A program made the translations under genes and the position numbers. A DNA stretch of 64,000 nt, taken from contig NC_067208.1 in the NCBI RefSeq assembly GCF_026262505.1, positions 1,364,001 to 1,428,000 of the forward strand. Direction: 5' to 3'. Positions within the stretch are counted from its first letter, which is position 1; each line of letters starts with the position of its first letter. This DNA comes from Trichomonas vaginalis G3. Lineage: Eukaryota > Parabasalia > Trichomonadida > Trichomonadidae. Below are positions 40,966 through 50,800 of this stretch, in pieces. A model generated the notes under the pieces. The model did not search any database. It was given only the letters and a program-made list of their open reading frames with translations, and had not been told where the DNA came from.

Positions 40966-41560
40966 ATGTCCGACGTCCCACCAACCGAGCCGATTCCCAA
41001 ACCAGAAGAACCGAAAGCTGCAGAACCACAACAGTCTCCTCAGCAACCTCAGTTCCAGCAAGTCCCTCCACCAAATTACTACCAATTTCCACCTCAAGGT
41101 TACTACCAATTTCCACTACAAGGCTTCCCGAACTACCCTCCTCCTCAGCCTATGCCTTACTTCCCCAACCCTTGGATGTTCCAGCAAGCTCCACCCCAGC
41201 AATTCCAATTCCAATCTCAATCGAAGAGAGACCAAGAGTTCGAAGAAGGTCTGAACCGCTTACGCAAAGATTATGCCACAGCCCCTATGGAAGACGACAG
41301 GCTTTCAGTCTTCCCTCAAATCGACCGATTCGACTCGTACCACAGATTCGGTTCGTGACCGTGAAGACTACCTCAAGCAGTCTGAGAGACTCTTCATCCT
41401 ACAATCATTTACAGTTGGAGCTCTCAAGAACATGCGCAATTACGAAGGTCAGACACCAGCTGGAGACCGCAAAACAGACGTGCTTACAAGAGCAGTCCAA
41501 CTGGTCAAGACAAAGACCGAGATAGTCGACTTCATTCTTGCAGCTTGCCCATACAAGTAA
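40966..41560 (+). pseudogene. Pro/Gln/Tyr-rich protein with PPxY motif, possibly broken
   Basis: The first frame starts MSDVPPTEPIPKPEEP and is a low-complexity Pro/Gln/Phe/Tyr tract (VPPPNYYQFPPQGYYQFPLQ). Coding-like helical sequence follows to 41560 (ALKNMRNYEGQTPAGDRKTD). The PPNY within it fits the PPxY late-domain motif that enveloped viruses use to recruit Nedd4-type ligases; whether it works so here is speculation. About one break. Confidence 0.5.
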
Positions 41561-41587
41561 AAAATAAACAATTACGAGTTAAACTTT

Positions 41588-41788
41588 TTATTCTTTCTTT
41601 TCTGAGTTGTTTAGAGCTGGTTTCTCTTGTAGGAACCTTTCGTACTCTTCCATGGTCATGTAATTGCGAATTTGGTACGCAATTCCAGGTTCGTTGTTTT
41701 TGAACCTTATGTATGTAACGCTTCCATCCTCCTCGGGGAAGTAAGCTGCTAACATCTGACCAAGTTTTCTCGGTGACTCGGAGCTCAT
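41588..41788 (-). CDS. Small hypothetical protein, 66 aa
   Basis: MSSESPRKLGQMLAAYFPEE, a short beta-like part (GSVTYIRFKNNEPGIAYQ) and a helical acidic end. AAAAAGTGACATTTTT directly precedes the ATG, like the next gene's leader. Function unknown. Confidence 0.5.
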   Translation of the reverse strand: MSSESPRKLGQMLAAYFPEEDGSVTYIRFKNNEPGIAYQIRNYMTMEEYERFLQEKPALNNSEKKE

Positions 41789-41839
41789 AAAAATGTCACT
41801 TTTTAAACGTTAAGTTTTTAGTCTTATTTTACCCTTTGT

Positions 41840-42022
41840 TTACCTTTGTTTGTCAAGGTAGTATTGGAGTGCAATTTCTCCAAATTCTCTGTGTCGGAGT
41901 TCTTCAGCATTTTCCAAGGTGTACCTGGAGAACTCAAAGAAGTTGTCAAGAAGATACTGCCATGCTGCTCTTCTGAGTTCGTCGGTATTTTGGAAATGTT
42001 GCACCTTCGAGTCTTCGGACAT
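41840..42022 (-). CDS. Small hypothetical protein, 60 aa
   Basis: MSEDSKVQHFQNTDELRRAA, wholly helical, ending EIALQYYLDKQR. Start chosen because AAAAAGTGTCATTTTTTTTC lies immediately upstream, an Inr-like match; the frame could extend further upstream but then lacks this leader. Function unknown. Confidence 0.5.
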   Translation of the reverse strand: MSEDSKVQHFQNTDELRRAAWQYLLDNFFEFSRYTLENAEELRHREFGEIALQYYLDKQR

Positions 42023-42066
42023 GAAAAAAATGACACTTTTTCTATTAAACCGTTTTGGCATTTCTC

Positions 42067-42246
42067 ATGAGTGAGTATAGTTCTGCCGAACCATTGGAAG
42101 AGAAGAAGTACTCTTGCTGGCAAAAGACAAAAATAGTTGCCTTAGTTGTCATTGCAATTGTACTCGTAATTGAATTCATTGTACTTCTCTTCACGTACAT
42201 AAAACTCAAGGACGGCATATGCTTTAAGAAGCTACCATCTTACTAA
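42067..42246 (+). CDS. Small single-span membrane protein, 59 aa
   Basis: MSEYSSAEPLEEKKYSCWQK, then a strong membrane span (TKIVALVVIAIVLVIEFIVL) and a short basic tail. Divergent from the gene at 42022. Acidic N-terminus, one span and basic tail would fit a small viral membrane protein. No family recognised. Confidence 0.6.
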   Translation: MSEYSSAEPLEEKKYSCWQKTKIVALVVIAIVLVIEFIVLLFTYIKLKDGICFKKLPSY

Positions 42247-42380
42247 GACTAAACACTTAGATTTTTCAAGCTTGACTTTTTACAATTTGAATTTTACACC
42301 CAAAAAATAATGTTTAGGGTAGAAGGTTAGATATAACCCGATTTCTAACCTCTTTTCTACCCTCATGAATTTGTCATGAG
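42247..42380. repeat. Left border repeats of the 42.3-43.8 kb cassette
   Basis: A block with CACTTAGATTTTTCAAGCTT and TTTTTACAATTTGAA (42253-42296) recurs as a direct repeat at 43770-43812. Next to it AGGGTAGAAGGTTAGATATA and ACCTCTTTTCTACCCTCATG (42308-42366) recur inverted at 43688-43750. Confidence 0.75.
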
Positions 42381-42447
42381 TTTTCCCGAAATAAAAAATA
42401 AAGTTGGTTTTTTTAAAAAAATATTTTTTTATTTTTATTGTAAGAAC

Positions 42448-43358
42448 ATGTTAGCAACAACAGCACCAAACTCGTTAGTCATGAACCCAACTTCAATGTT
42501 AGTAGAAATGAAAAGCTTCATTCCTTCTTCATATACTTTTGAGACAGAAATCCAGAAGATAAAGCAAGAACTTTTAACAAGTAATTTAGACTGTAGTGCG
42601 AAAGATGAAACAAATGAACAGTATCTTTATGAAATGCAGGATATTATTGACCATTTACCTAAACTTCCTGAAATCCAACAACAAAAACTCACTATTCCTG
42701 AATTCGACGAAATTGAAGTCAAAGCAACTGACTCAGTAGAAATAAAGAAGTTCATACGAAAGGTTAACTATGAGTTTCTTGGATTTCATTGCAACCACAA
42801 AGTCATGGACAAAGATTGCGATATGGTATATAAGAACATCTCTGACATATACAAATCTGGGGAGTTTAAGACTACGACAACTTTGTTTCGTTAGTTGCTG
42901 AATGTGTATGGCAGATAAGAGATAAAGATAGAAGAGGTAAGATTGGATGAACAGATAAAACCCGCAACTTTGAGTTAAAGAGAGCAATTGACGCCTTAGT
43001 CATACTAGCAGGTAAGGTTTCAGAATATAAACGCAAAATGAACCCACAATGTTCTAAATGTAAAGCAGCAATTAGGAAATATAACTACTCAGTCAAAGAG
43101 ATAGAACGTATGAGAAACGACTATGCAGACTTAAAGAAAGAAGCAGAGAAACCAGCAGAAAATAAAATGGACATGTTGACATTTCTAAACAAAAACTATC
43201 CAACAGCTGACGATTTCCTTCTATCTGACGTCAAGAAGAAGTATAAAGAGACTTTCGGTATCGTTAAAACATTCGATGTACTAAAAGAAGAAATAGAAGC
43301 TACGAAATTGTTTAGAATTTCACGAATTCATAACGTTTACCATGTGAAACGCTTATAA
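42448..43358 (+). pseudogene. Hypothetical cassette gene with C-terminal winged-helix-like end, broken
   Basis: Start at MLATTAPNSLVMNPTSM, chosen because ATTTTTTTATTTTTATTGTAA lies just upstream. The helical acidic N-terminal part has a CNHKVMDKDC segment, the middle a CSKCKAAI pair, and the end DVKKKYKETFGIVKTFDVLK ... HNVYHVKRL looks like a winged helix. It is the only gene in a segment bracketed by inverted and direct repeats. Function unknown. About one or two breaks. Confidence 0.45.
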
Positions 43359-43785
43359 AATAACTGGGGTAGAAAAGAGGGTAGATATCGGGTTAGATAT
43401 AACCTTCTACCCTAAACATTATTTTTGCTGAATTCAGCAACAAAATTCTGAGTAAAATAATTTTTAGGGCATGTGTCAAACCGTTGAGTTTTCACAAAAT
43501 TCCAAAAATAACGTTTACCATGTGAAACGTTTATAAAATAACTGGGGTAGAAAAGAGGGTAGAAAAGAGGGTATATCTAACCTTCTACCCTAAACATTAT
43601 TTTTGGTGTAAATTTCATTAACTGACTGACGGCACAAAGTGGCTTAACGAAAACATTAATATATAAAATTCATGAAAATTCATGAAAATTCATGAGGGTA
43701 GAAATGAGGTTAGAAATCGGGTTAGATATACCCATCTACCCTAAAAATATATTTTTATTGAATTCAGCACAAAACACTTACATTT
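43359..43785. repeat. Right border repeats of the cassette
   Basis: Three variants of a GGGGTAGAAAAGAGGGTAGA / CTTCTACCCTAAACATTATT module at about 43365-43430, 43544-43605 and 43693-43752. A 60-base piece of the gene end (CGTTTACCATGTGAAACG...) is duplicated at 43510. The last module is the inverse of 42308-42366. AATTCATGAA is repeated three times near 43675. Confidence 0.8.
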
Positions 43786-44658
43786 TCAAGCTTGACTTTT
43801 TACAATTTGAACTTTGTTTGCGTAGATATGAATTCTGAAAGAAGTATGAGGGTCTTGTATGACTTTGTACTTCTCCCATAGTTCATGTCTGTCAAACTTA
43901 CCTGCCATGGACTCTTTCATAAGTTCCATGAAATCGTCTTCGGACAATCCAGGGAAAAGTATGATATCAGTAAGTATTCTCTTTACATCCTTATTAAACT
44001 CTTGGCTGTCTGTACACAAATGACAACTGAGATGTTAAAGTGTCTGAGCTTCTTAAGAATTCGACACATATCTTGTTCTCTGTTCTTTAACAAAGGATGA
44101 GAGGCGAAATCATCTAAGATAAGAGACATCTATGAGGGTAAAGTCTTCCAATCGTAAGATTGCAATTTCTTCGAATGTATTCTATCTCTTTCTGTTTGTT
44201 TCTGAAGTGTTTCTTCTCTAATATTCTCTGCATTTCCTCATTTGGGTCTTTAAACTTAGAATTTAATATACTCATTTATAAGCATTGTACTTCAAAACTC
44301 TTCTTTGGTACTTCTTATCCAATCTAACAATCAGAGTCTTTTATACATACTACTTAGACTTTTTTATAATATCTTTGAACGAATTGACGGTTTGGTCAAA
44401 TTGACCAGAAAAGTACTACAAATGACACTAACTCATAGAATGGGTTCTTCTCATCTAGTTCTTGTTGTTGTGCAGCCATTTTAAGATAAGTGAATAGTCT
44501 TACCCGACCCAGGCGGTGCAATTAGACCTGTTATACCATTCTGAGCAAATAGGAACTTGTCATGTATGGGTTTTATCTGAGCATTTTCCAACTTCCTCTT
44601 GTTCTTGTTTAAAAATTCTCAATTTCTTGTCAATGTCAGCAAACTTTTTTTCTAACAT
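43786..44658 (-). pseudogene. DNA-packaging ATPase (A32 type) of element 2, broken
   Basis: Minus-strand coding-like sequence shows a Walker A context (LIAPPGSGK), a Walker B/strand context with LILDDFASHP, and then HFNISVVICVQTA. The C-terminal part, FPGLSEDDFMELMKESMAGK, resembles the end of the element 1 ATPase. Start at the methionine before LEKKFADIDKKLRIF, placed just after a T-rich divergent start region shared with 44695. Several breaks. Confidence 0.72.
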
Positions 44659-44694
44659 ATTTTTAGAAAAATTAAAATTTTTATCTTTTAGGAA

Positions 44695-45150
44695 ATGTCT
44701 AGCGATTTCGCTATCTATATTCGAGACAAGCTTTTTGACAGCAAAACATCTGTCGACCATAAAATCTTACATAGTGTAAACAAGAAAGGTGAATTTGTTT
44801 CTAAAGTTCTGTTTCTGGGAATATGACAAGAACCATAAAACATTACAAAGAGCAGTCTTAAAATTTGTCAATGACAGACTTGTTGACAGAGATGACGCCG
44901 ATTGGAAAATGAAGTCCAACAAAAGTTTTAGAATGCAAAGAAGGCACATGCGCTGTTCTTGAAGATGAAATAGAAAACAGAATAGAAGAGCTATTAAAGG
45001 ACAGAACTTTTACATAAATATGGTTCTGAGAAGTTTGACATAATCCACCAGAAAAGAAGAAGAAGAGAGAAAAGAAAGAAAGAAAAGAAAAAAGTAGAAG
45101 AGAAGAAAGAACCTGAACCAGTTCCAGAGAAAAAGAAATTTGACATGTAA
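44695..45150 (+). pseudogene. Lysine/glutamate-rich protein, broken
   Basis: Starts MSSDFAIYIRDKLFDSKTSV after AATTTTTATCTTTTAGGAAATG-like sequence. Later coding-like sequence ends in a very basic/acidic tail (EEKKEPEPVPEKKKFDM). Divergent from the ATPase and convergent with 45166-45585. No family recognised. A few breaks. Confidence 0.45.
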
Positions 45151-45165
45151 AAATAAAATTTTATT

Positions 45166-45585
45166 TTAGAACATTTCTGGGTCAATGTCAATGTTCTCTT
45201 CCTCTTTAGGAGCAAACACTGGCTTAGACTCTAAAATCTTTTTACCCAATTTACCTTGAACTTCAACTATCTTAGACTCATAATATTCATAGTCGTCTGC
45301 TTTCTTTGGTTCATAAGGTATAACAAGTTTGTATGCTTTGCCTTCTTTAAGGTTTGAGAACCTTCTGTCAAAACTTTCTTTGACTGCTAACAAACCTTCT
45401 ATGTCTAAGTCTTCAAATTTCGCACCATTTTTAGTCACAATAGCAAACTTAACTGGTTCGATGTTCCAAACTTTGCTGAATGAAGACTTTTCAAAATGGT
45501 AGAAGTAAACATTCAAATAAGCGAATGGGTCTAGTTCTTCTTTAAGTCCTGACATATATTTGTTGACTGAGATGAATTTCGTCAT
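45166..45585 (-). CDS. Conserved acidic-tail Polinton protein (p150 family), 139 aa
   Basis: MTKFISVNKYMSGLKEELDP, a central VKFAIVTKNGAKFEDLDIEG stretch, LVIPYEPKK, and an acidic end (EEENIDIDPEMF). The last residues strongly resemble those of 61855-62328 (IDIDEGS...EIDPEAI), and overall layout matches 5514-5999. Leader TTTTTTTATCCGATAGAAAAG before ATG is shared with 45955 and 61766. It is adjacent to the helicase, so a replication-associated role is inferred. Confidence 0.65.
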   Translation of the reverse strand: MTKFISVNKYMSGLKEELDPFAYLNVYFYHFEKSSFSKVWNIEPVKFAIVTKNGAKFEDLDIEGLLAVKESFDRRFSNLKEGKAYKLVIPYEPKKADDYEYYESKIVEVQGKLGKKILESKPVFAPKEEENIDIDPEMF

Positions 45586-45634
45586 CTTTTCTATCGGATA
45601 AAAAAATATTTTTTTTAAAATTTACTCAGAAAAA

Positions 45635-45955
45635 TTATTTCTTTCTATATTTGCCATTCCGAACTTTGAAAAGATGTTTTATACCAGCATAGAATTTTTC
45701 TCTAGAGCTTGGTCTTATATCGTTTTCATGACAATATTTTCTATATTCTTCATATAAAGCCTTTTTTTCATACATTTCATAAGGACAATCTAACCAGAAT
45801 AGCGCATATCCATTTTCGTTATCTAGGTCTCTATATGTTTCTTCTGTTTGTGGAATTTCGTTTTCTCTATTTAGTTCTATGTCTATATATTGTGGCTTAA
45901 AAAGATGTGGGCAAGAAGGGTCTGGCGCTATGTAAAAAGTTAATTTTTCTGCCAT
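45635..45955 (-). CDS. Stand-alone helicase C-terminal-like (winged-helix) protein, 106 aa
   Basis: The second half (ALYEEYRKYCHENDIRPSSR, then KFYAGIKHLFKVRNGKY) matches by eye the end of the adjacent helicase (SLYDEYKQYCQEYGYMAASK ... LLDVQNGVYTKK), the small winged-helix-like end of D5-type helicases. The first half (LTFYIAPDPSCPHLFKPQYI) is its own. Leader and trailing sequence are also duplicated from the helicase gene. A nearly identical longer copy lies at 61389-61766. Confidence 0.68.
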   Translation of the reverse strand: MAEKLTFYIAPDPSCPHLFKPQYIDIELNRENEIPQTEETYRDLDNENGYALFWLDCPYEMYEKKALYEEYRKYCHENDIRPSSREKFYAGIKHLFKVRNGKYRKK

Positions 45956-45991
45956 CTTTTCTATCGGATAAAAAAAGATTTTTTTTTAAAT

Positions 45992-47227
45992 TTACTCAGA
46001 AAAATTTTTCTTTGTATATACGCCGTTCTGAACATCTAAAAGACTTTTGACATTTGCCAAGAATGTTCGTTTAGAAGCTGCCATATAACCATATTCTTGA
46101 CAATACTGTTTATATTCATCGTACAATGACCTTTCATCTAATGACACAAAGTTAGTCTCATCTATAAACAGTTCATATACACTCTTGTTTGCTTCTAACA
46201 ATGTTTGTCTTTCTTCGGTATGTGGAATTTGTCTTGGATTGAACTTAGAAATATCTAATGTCATGAAATATGAGAACAAGTGGTTGTAAAAGTCAGATGT
46301 CAAAGTTTCTGCTAAGTCGTCAAAATATTCTGTATCTTGCATATGAGAATCTGACGTTCTGACAACTACATATCTTCTGTCAGAACTTTCTAACTTCATC
46401 GGAACAGTATTGTTTGAAACCATAATGAAGTTTGCAACATTTTCACAAACTCTTTGGTCTTTATACTTTCTTTCAACAACTCCAACTTTGTCTGTTATAA
46501 GACTCTTCAAAGCATCTGAGTTCAAAACTTTTGTTGTATCTATACTTTGAAGTTCATTGCAAACTATAAGTTTCATATTCTCTATTGAGGAGTTAAACTT
46601 GCCACAGATGTTTTCTAAGTTTGTCATATTAGGGTTCGAATAACCTTCTAACAGTTTGCATAAGATATCTGTAAAGAATGTGTTCTTACCAGTTCCTTGT
46701 TTTCCAATTATAATGAGAGCAGTTTCATTTTTAGCACTTGGATGTTGTAAGATGTTTGCAAACCAACATAAGATATACTCATAAACCTTTTCGTTTCCAT
46801 TGCATATAATTTCTTTGACATGGTCTAACCAAGCTTCTATAATATTTTCTTTCCATTCTACTTGTTCGTATTTATATCCAGTGAAGATAGAATAGAAGTT
46901 TGGAGAAGGTGTATAAAACTTTATACCTCGAACTGAAAAATCTTCAAGTTTGACAATAAAGATATCCCAAGCATCTAACATCTTCATGCCAACTTGTACA
47001 ACTTTTATTTTCTTAAGTTTCTGTCTACATTCTTGTTCAGACACTATTGTTGCTCTTGGTTTGTTAAAGACAACATCCCATTCTTTCATAACATAACATT
47101 CAGGGGCAGAGTCGACATAAATGACTAAACGTTTCAAATTCTCGACTGCTTTGTTATAGTCTCTAAATGGACACATATTTCTGAACGCTTGGAAGTCATA
47201 AAAATCTGAAACATCTATTCTGTACAT
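45992..47227 (-). CDS. SF3 (D5-type) helicase, 411 aa
   Basis: An intact frame. Walker A GKQGTGKN at residues 175-182, Walker B-type LIVCNEL near 217-223, a VANFIMVSNN sensor region, then DRRYVVVRT and a winged-helix-like end. It aligns by eye with the C-terminal 410 residues of the 774-residue primase-helicase of element 1, but no primase domain is present, so it may be a helicase-only form. It would unwind DNA during element replication. Starts after a T-rich leader (TTTTATTTTTATAAAAATG). Confidence 0.85.
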   Translation of the reverse strand: MYRIDVSDFYDFQAFRNMCPFRDYNKAVENLKRLVIYVDSAPECYVMKEWDVVFNKPRATIVSEQECRQKLKKIKVVQVGMKMLDAWDIFIVKLEDFSVRGIKFYTPSPNFYSIFTGYKYEQVEWKENIIEAWLDHVKEIICNGNEKVYEYILCWFANILQHPSAKNETALIIIGKQGTGKNTFFTDILCKLLEGYSNPNMTNLENICGKFNSSIENMKLIVCNELQSIDTTKVLNSDALKSLITDKVGVVERKYKDQRVCENVANFIMVSNNTVPMKLESSDRRYVVVRTSDSHMQDTEYFDDLAETLTSDFYNHLFSYFMTLDISKFNPRQIPHTEERQTLLEANKSVYELFIDETNFVSLDERSLYDEYKQYCQEYGYMAASKRTFLANVKSLLDVQNGVYTKKNFSE

Positions 47228-47257
47228 TTTTATAAAAATAAAAAAAATATTATTTTT

Positions 47258-47878
47258 TTATTCTTGACTTTGTTGTTCCATTTGTTGCATTTGTTGTTCT
47301 TGAGCTATTTGTTGTTGAAGTTGTTCTTGTAGTACAATACTTTCACCAGTTGCATCTTCCAATTCGAAACTTTCTGCCGTCATTGACAAATACATAGGAC
47401 ATAAAAGTTTTACAGGAACAAAGTTTGCGTCAACTAAGGTTAAGTTTATGTTGCTAAAGTGTTTGAGTTCACTAAGCTGAAAATCTGCATTCGAATGAAC
47501 AATAGGCAAACCAGCAGAGAAAGTGTTGTTTATACGCATGAGTATCTTTTGGTCATAGTAGTTTCTGTCGACATTCGAATAGCACTTTGAACCTAAGTTT
47601 GAACAATATATAAAATAGGTGTCTTAAGTCAATGGAACAGACATTCCTTGTATGACACCTTTTCCTGTTATAGGAAACTGTTGGTAGTAAAAACCAGATA
47701 TAAGTTTTGTATTATAGCTCATATCGTTTATACTAAACTCAGTCGGACATCCAAACATAATGAAACCTGCTCTAGTTGCAGCACATGTTACATCCGTCCT
47801 TAAAGTATTAAATAAGTCAACAAAACCTGTTGGTGGTATATCTGAGTAAGTATCTTCAAAGGAGTATTTTTTTACCAT
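47258..47878 (-). pseudogene. Penton-like (jelly-roll) minor capsid candidate, broken
   Basis: Coding-like minus-strand sequence opens MVKKYSFEDTYSDIPPTGFV and has beta-rich segments. It has an INLTLVDANFVPVKLLCPMY block that recalls the last strands of penton-type proteins, and ends in a Gln-rich tail (QQQIAQEQQMQQMEQQSQE). It follows the usual start motif only loosely. Assignment as penton is tentative. About one break. Confidence 0.45.
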
Positions 47879-50800
47879 TCACAACAATAAAATCTTCTGG
47901 TCAAAAGAGCAAAACAGCTTTAGTCGTCATTGTGTTTAAGGTTAGTTTACAATATCGTCCTTGAGGACTTTGTAAGTTTGTTGTTATAGAATTATATGAC
48001 TCAGGGTTTTTAGTCGTAATAGTAACTAGTCTTCTGCCATTTTACTTAGCAAATAAATTTTACTGAATATTTTGTGGGTCGTCAAATATTTTTAATGACG
48101 TCTGGGAAATATATTTAAGTTCAAGCGTTTCACCTCCTTTCATAACGCTATAGTGGCTTGTCAGTCCATGACATTATAGTTAACAACCCAAGCAACTAAG
48201 TCGTTTTATTTCTTTGGTTTATATCGTCTGCCTCTGACACTTCTGATCAAGAAGTTTTTTCCAGAAATAGGATTACTATTGTGCAAGACTTTTCTATGAG
48301 AGATGCAGATGCACAGATGCAGTAGTAGTTACACTATTTACGGGTGGGGCATATGTGAATTAGACATAGTTAATTACTAAGCACTGTATCATTAGTTTTG
48401 TCTTTAAGATTGGCTTGTAGATTCTTCTACTTCAGAGTTTTTAAGTTTGGTTGCTCTACTAGTTGGTTTGTGGAGTTAGGGTATTCGATATATGTAAAGA
48501 TTTAAGTGATACTGGCTAAGCGTTACGAGTGAACATATGATCGTTTGATTCTTTCTTACACAGGAATGCTATTGATTGATTCTCATGCTAGTGACGTCTT
48601 ACAGTATGAGTTATATCCCCTACTTCATTCTGTACTCGTGTCTTTGAACATCTGAAACAAACAATTTGATACTGGATTTTGGTAAATTGAGTTGGTGAAT
48701 TTATCTTCACTCTGCCAACCGGCCATTAAAACTTTTTTGAGCCCACTACGATTCATATTGGTTTCGTGAATGACTATTTTACTTAGATATAAATAAGATG
48801 GAAGTATTTGAGTACTTCTCTGATTCTCTTATGAATATGAAGCAATAACAAGTTTACACATCAAATTTACAATAAAGATATCACTTGGACGAAGTTAGCT
48901 TCTTAGTAGATCGCACAAACATAGGTATTAAGTAAAGCTTAATAGATATAGCACTATGTGACGTACTGATGCTCTGAGATATTTGTTTCTCCTTTTTATT
49001 AAGGCAAAGGAAACGATATGGTAGAATATTTTTATTGTTGTATGAATAGGTGAAGGTATTTGACGAAATAGCACTAACATTTAGAACGAACAAGACTTAC
49101 AGATTTATTATCTTAAAGGGAATGTATGATCATATCATTACATATACTGTCATGTCAGAAGACTTGGCGTTATGTCTGTCGAACTCTTATTGACGGATGT
49201 AGTAAGTCTGTCCAGGAACACGACTGACTGACTATTGTCTTGACCAACAATCTGCTCTTCGACTGAAAGCGTGATCGACTTATGCGAACGCATCTGAGGG
49301 CTTTCACTTTTAACTCGCTTCCTGGTATGCTCGCTGGGAGCTTTAGCTACTAGCAGGTTTTCGATTACGTTTGAACGAAGTCTTTAAAAAGATATACATT
49401 TACGTGATAACGTGTTATATATGGTTTTGTAACACTTTATCCTTAATGCTTTCAACTATACTCATCATGGAACAGATCTCGGTGTCACCAGTATCATTAT
49501 GCGGTTAAGGGTTTGTAACATTGGTTACAGTGTACATGCCTATTGAATTTAAAGTACAACCTATTAAAGTCTTCTAGTAGTCAGTTCGAAATTTGTTGAC
49601 AAACTGCTCAAGGCCAAAAGGTTCTAGAAGCGTCTCCAGTTGTAATAGTTTTTGCAAAGTATTTTCTTGGCCAATACTCTGTATGATAACATAGCTATTA
49701 CTACATATGCGTTAATGAATAGAACTATAATGACCATTTCTCAGTGTTGAAGTTTGGTGCTTATGTGTTTGTGATAGTTGTCGTATAAATGTCTAATGAG
49801 GCTATCTTAATCACAGATTGTACTGTTTTAAATAGTTGTGGACTCAACTGTAGACACTATTTATTCTCTTGGATACAATATTTGTCCATCTAATGTTTAT
49901 TGAATATTTAATAGGCAGCTGAATCTATAGTACAACAAGAATAGTCATTCTCATAGTCTCGTCTGTAAGTCAAAACGATAGTCATTCTGCATGTTATCAT
50001 TGCAGTTTCGTTAACGAACCGCATAATCTGTTTGTCTGCACTGTGGGTCAGCACTTTTGGTACTCTCATACTTACTCTAAAGTCTTGATCGATATTTGGT
50101 GTATAGGACATATGGAATGACTGATATAGTTTGGCAGCTAAGCATTGAATATGGAAGATGCAGTGAGTCAATTGAGTGATAGATGCAAGTTCTGCGTATA
50201 TCTATTTCTCTGCATTCAAATAAATCTTTATCGACATTGTCAAACGTATAACTAGGATCCATAGGCATCTACAGCACGCATATGAAATAAGTGTAATTCA
50301 ATTTCAGATGTTGAGGTTTTGAGAAACTCCAAAGTCTTGTCAACTTTGTTTGCAAAATTTTTCGGGGGTGACATTTTATTTGTTACCTTTTTAATAAAAT
50401 GTACAGAATATGATTGTTCAGATTCCATATACTTTGATTAAGTGAGATAGACTGTGGTCTTAGCTGTGGTGCAGAATGATTAAGTGTTGTTCTTATTTTG
50501 AGATGTAGGAGTACTAGTTACACGAATAGCAATGTTTCGGATTTTGCGTGAATTCACAGTATTAGGCAGAGTATCTATACATAATTACTCTGAGATGAGC
50601 GAAATAGCTGACTGACAACGGAATCGTTAAGTGTTCTATGGTTATACTTTGGTTACATGGCTGATGTCATGTTGTCAGATATAGGTTTAAACCTAAAGAG
50701 TCTAGGGAACGTTAGGTCAAGCTTTTCTATTTCTCAATGTTGCATACTGGTCTGTTTGTTCTCTGCTTGTGGTTGTACTGAGTTTTTCCAATAGGTGAAC

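Noticed and set aside
40571-41525. Long overlapping frames on both strands near the 22-bp repeats
   Set aside because: They arise because the repeat unit lacks stops in several frames; the genes chosen are those with start context and protein-like composition.
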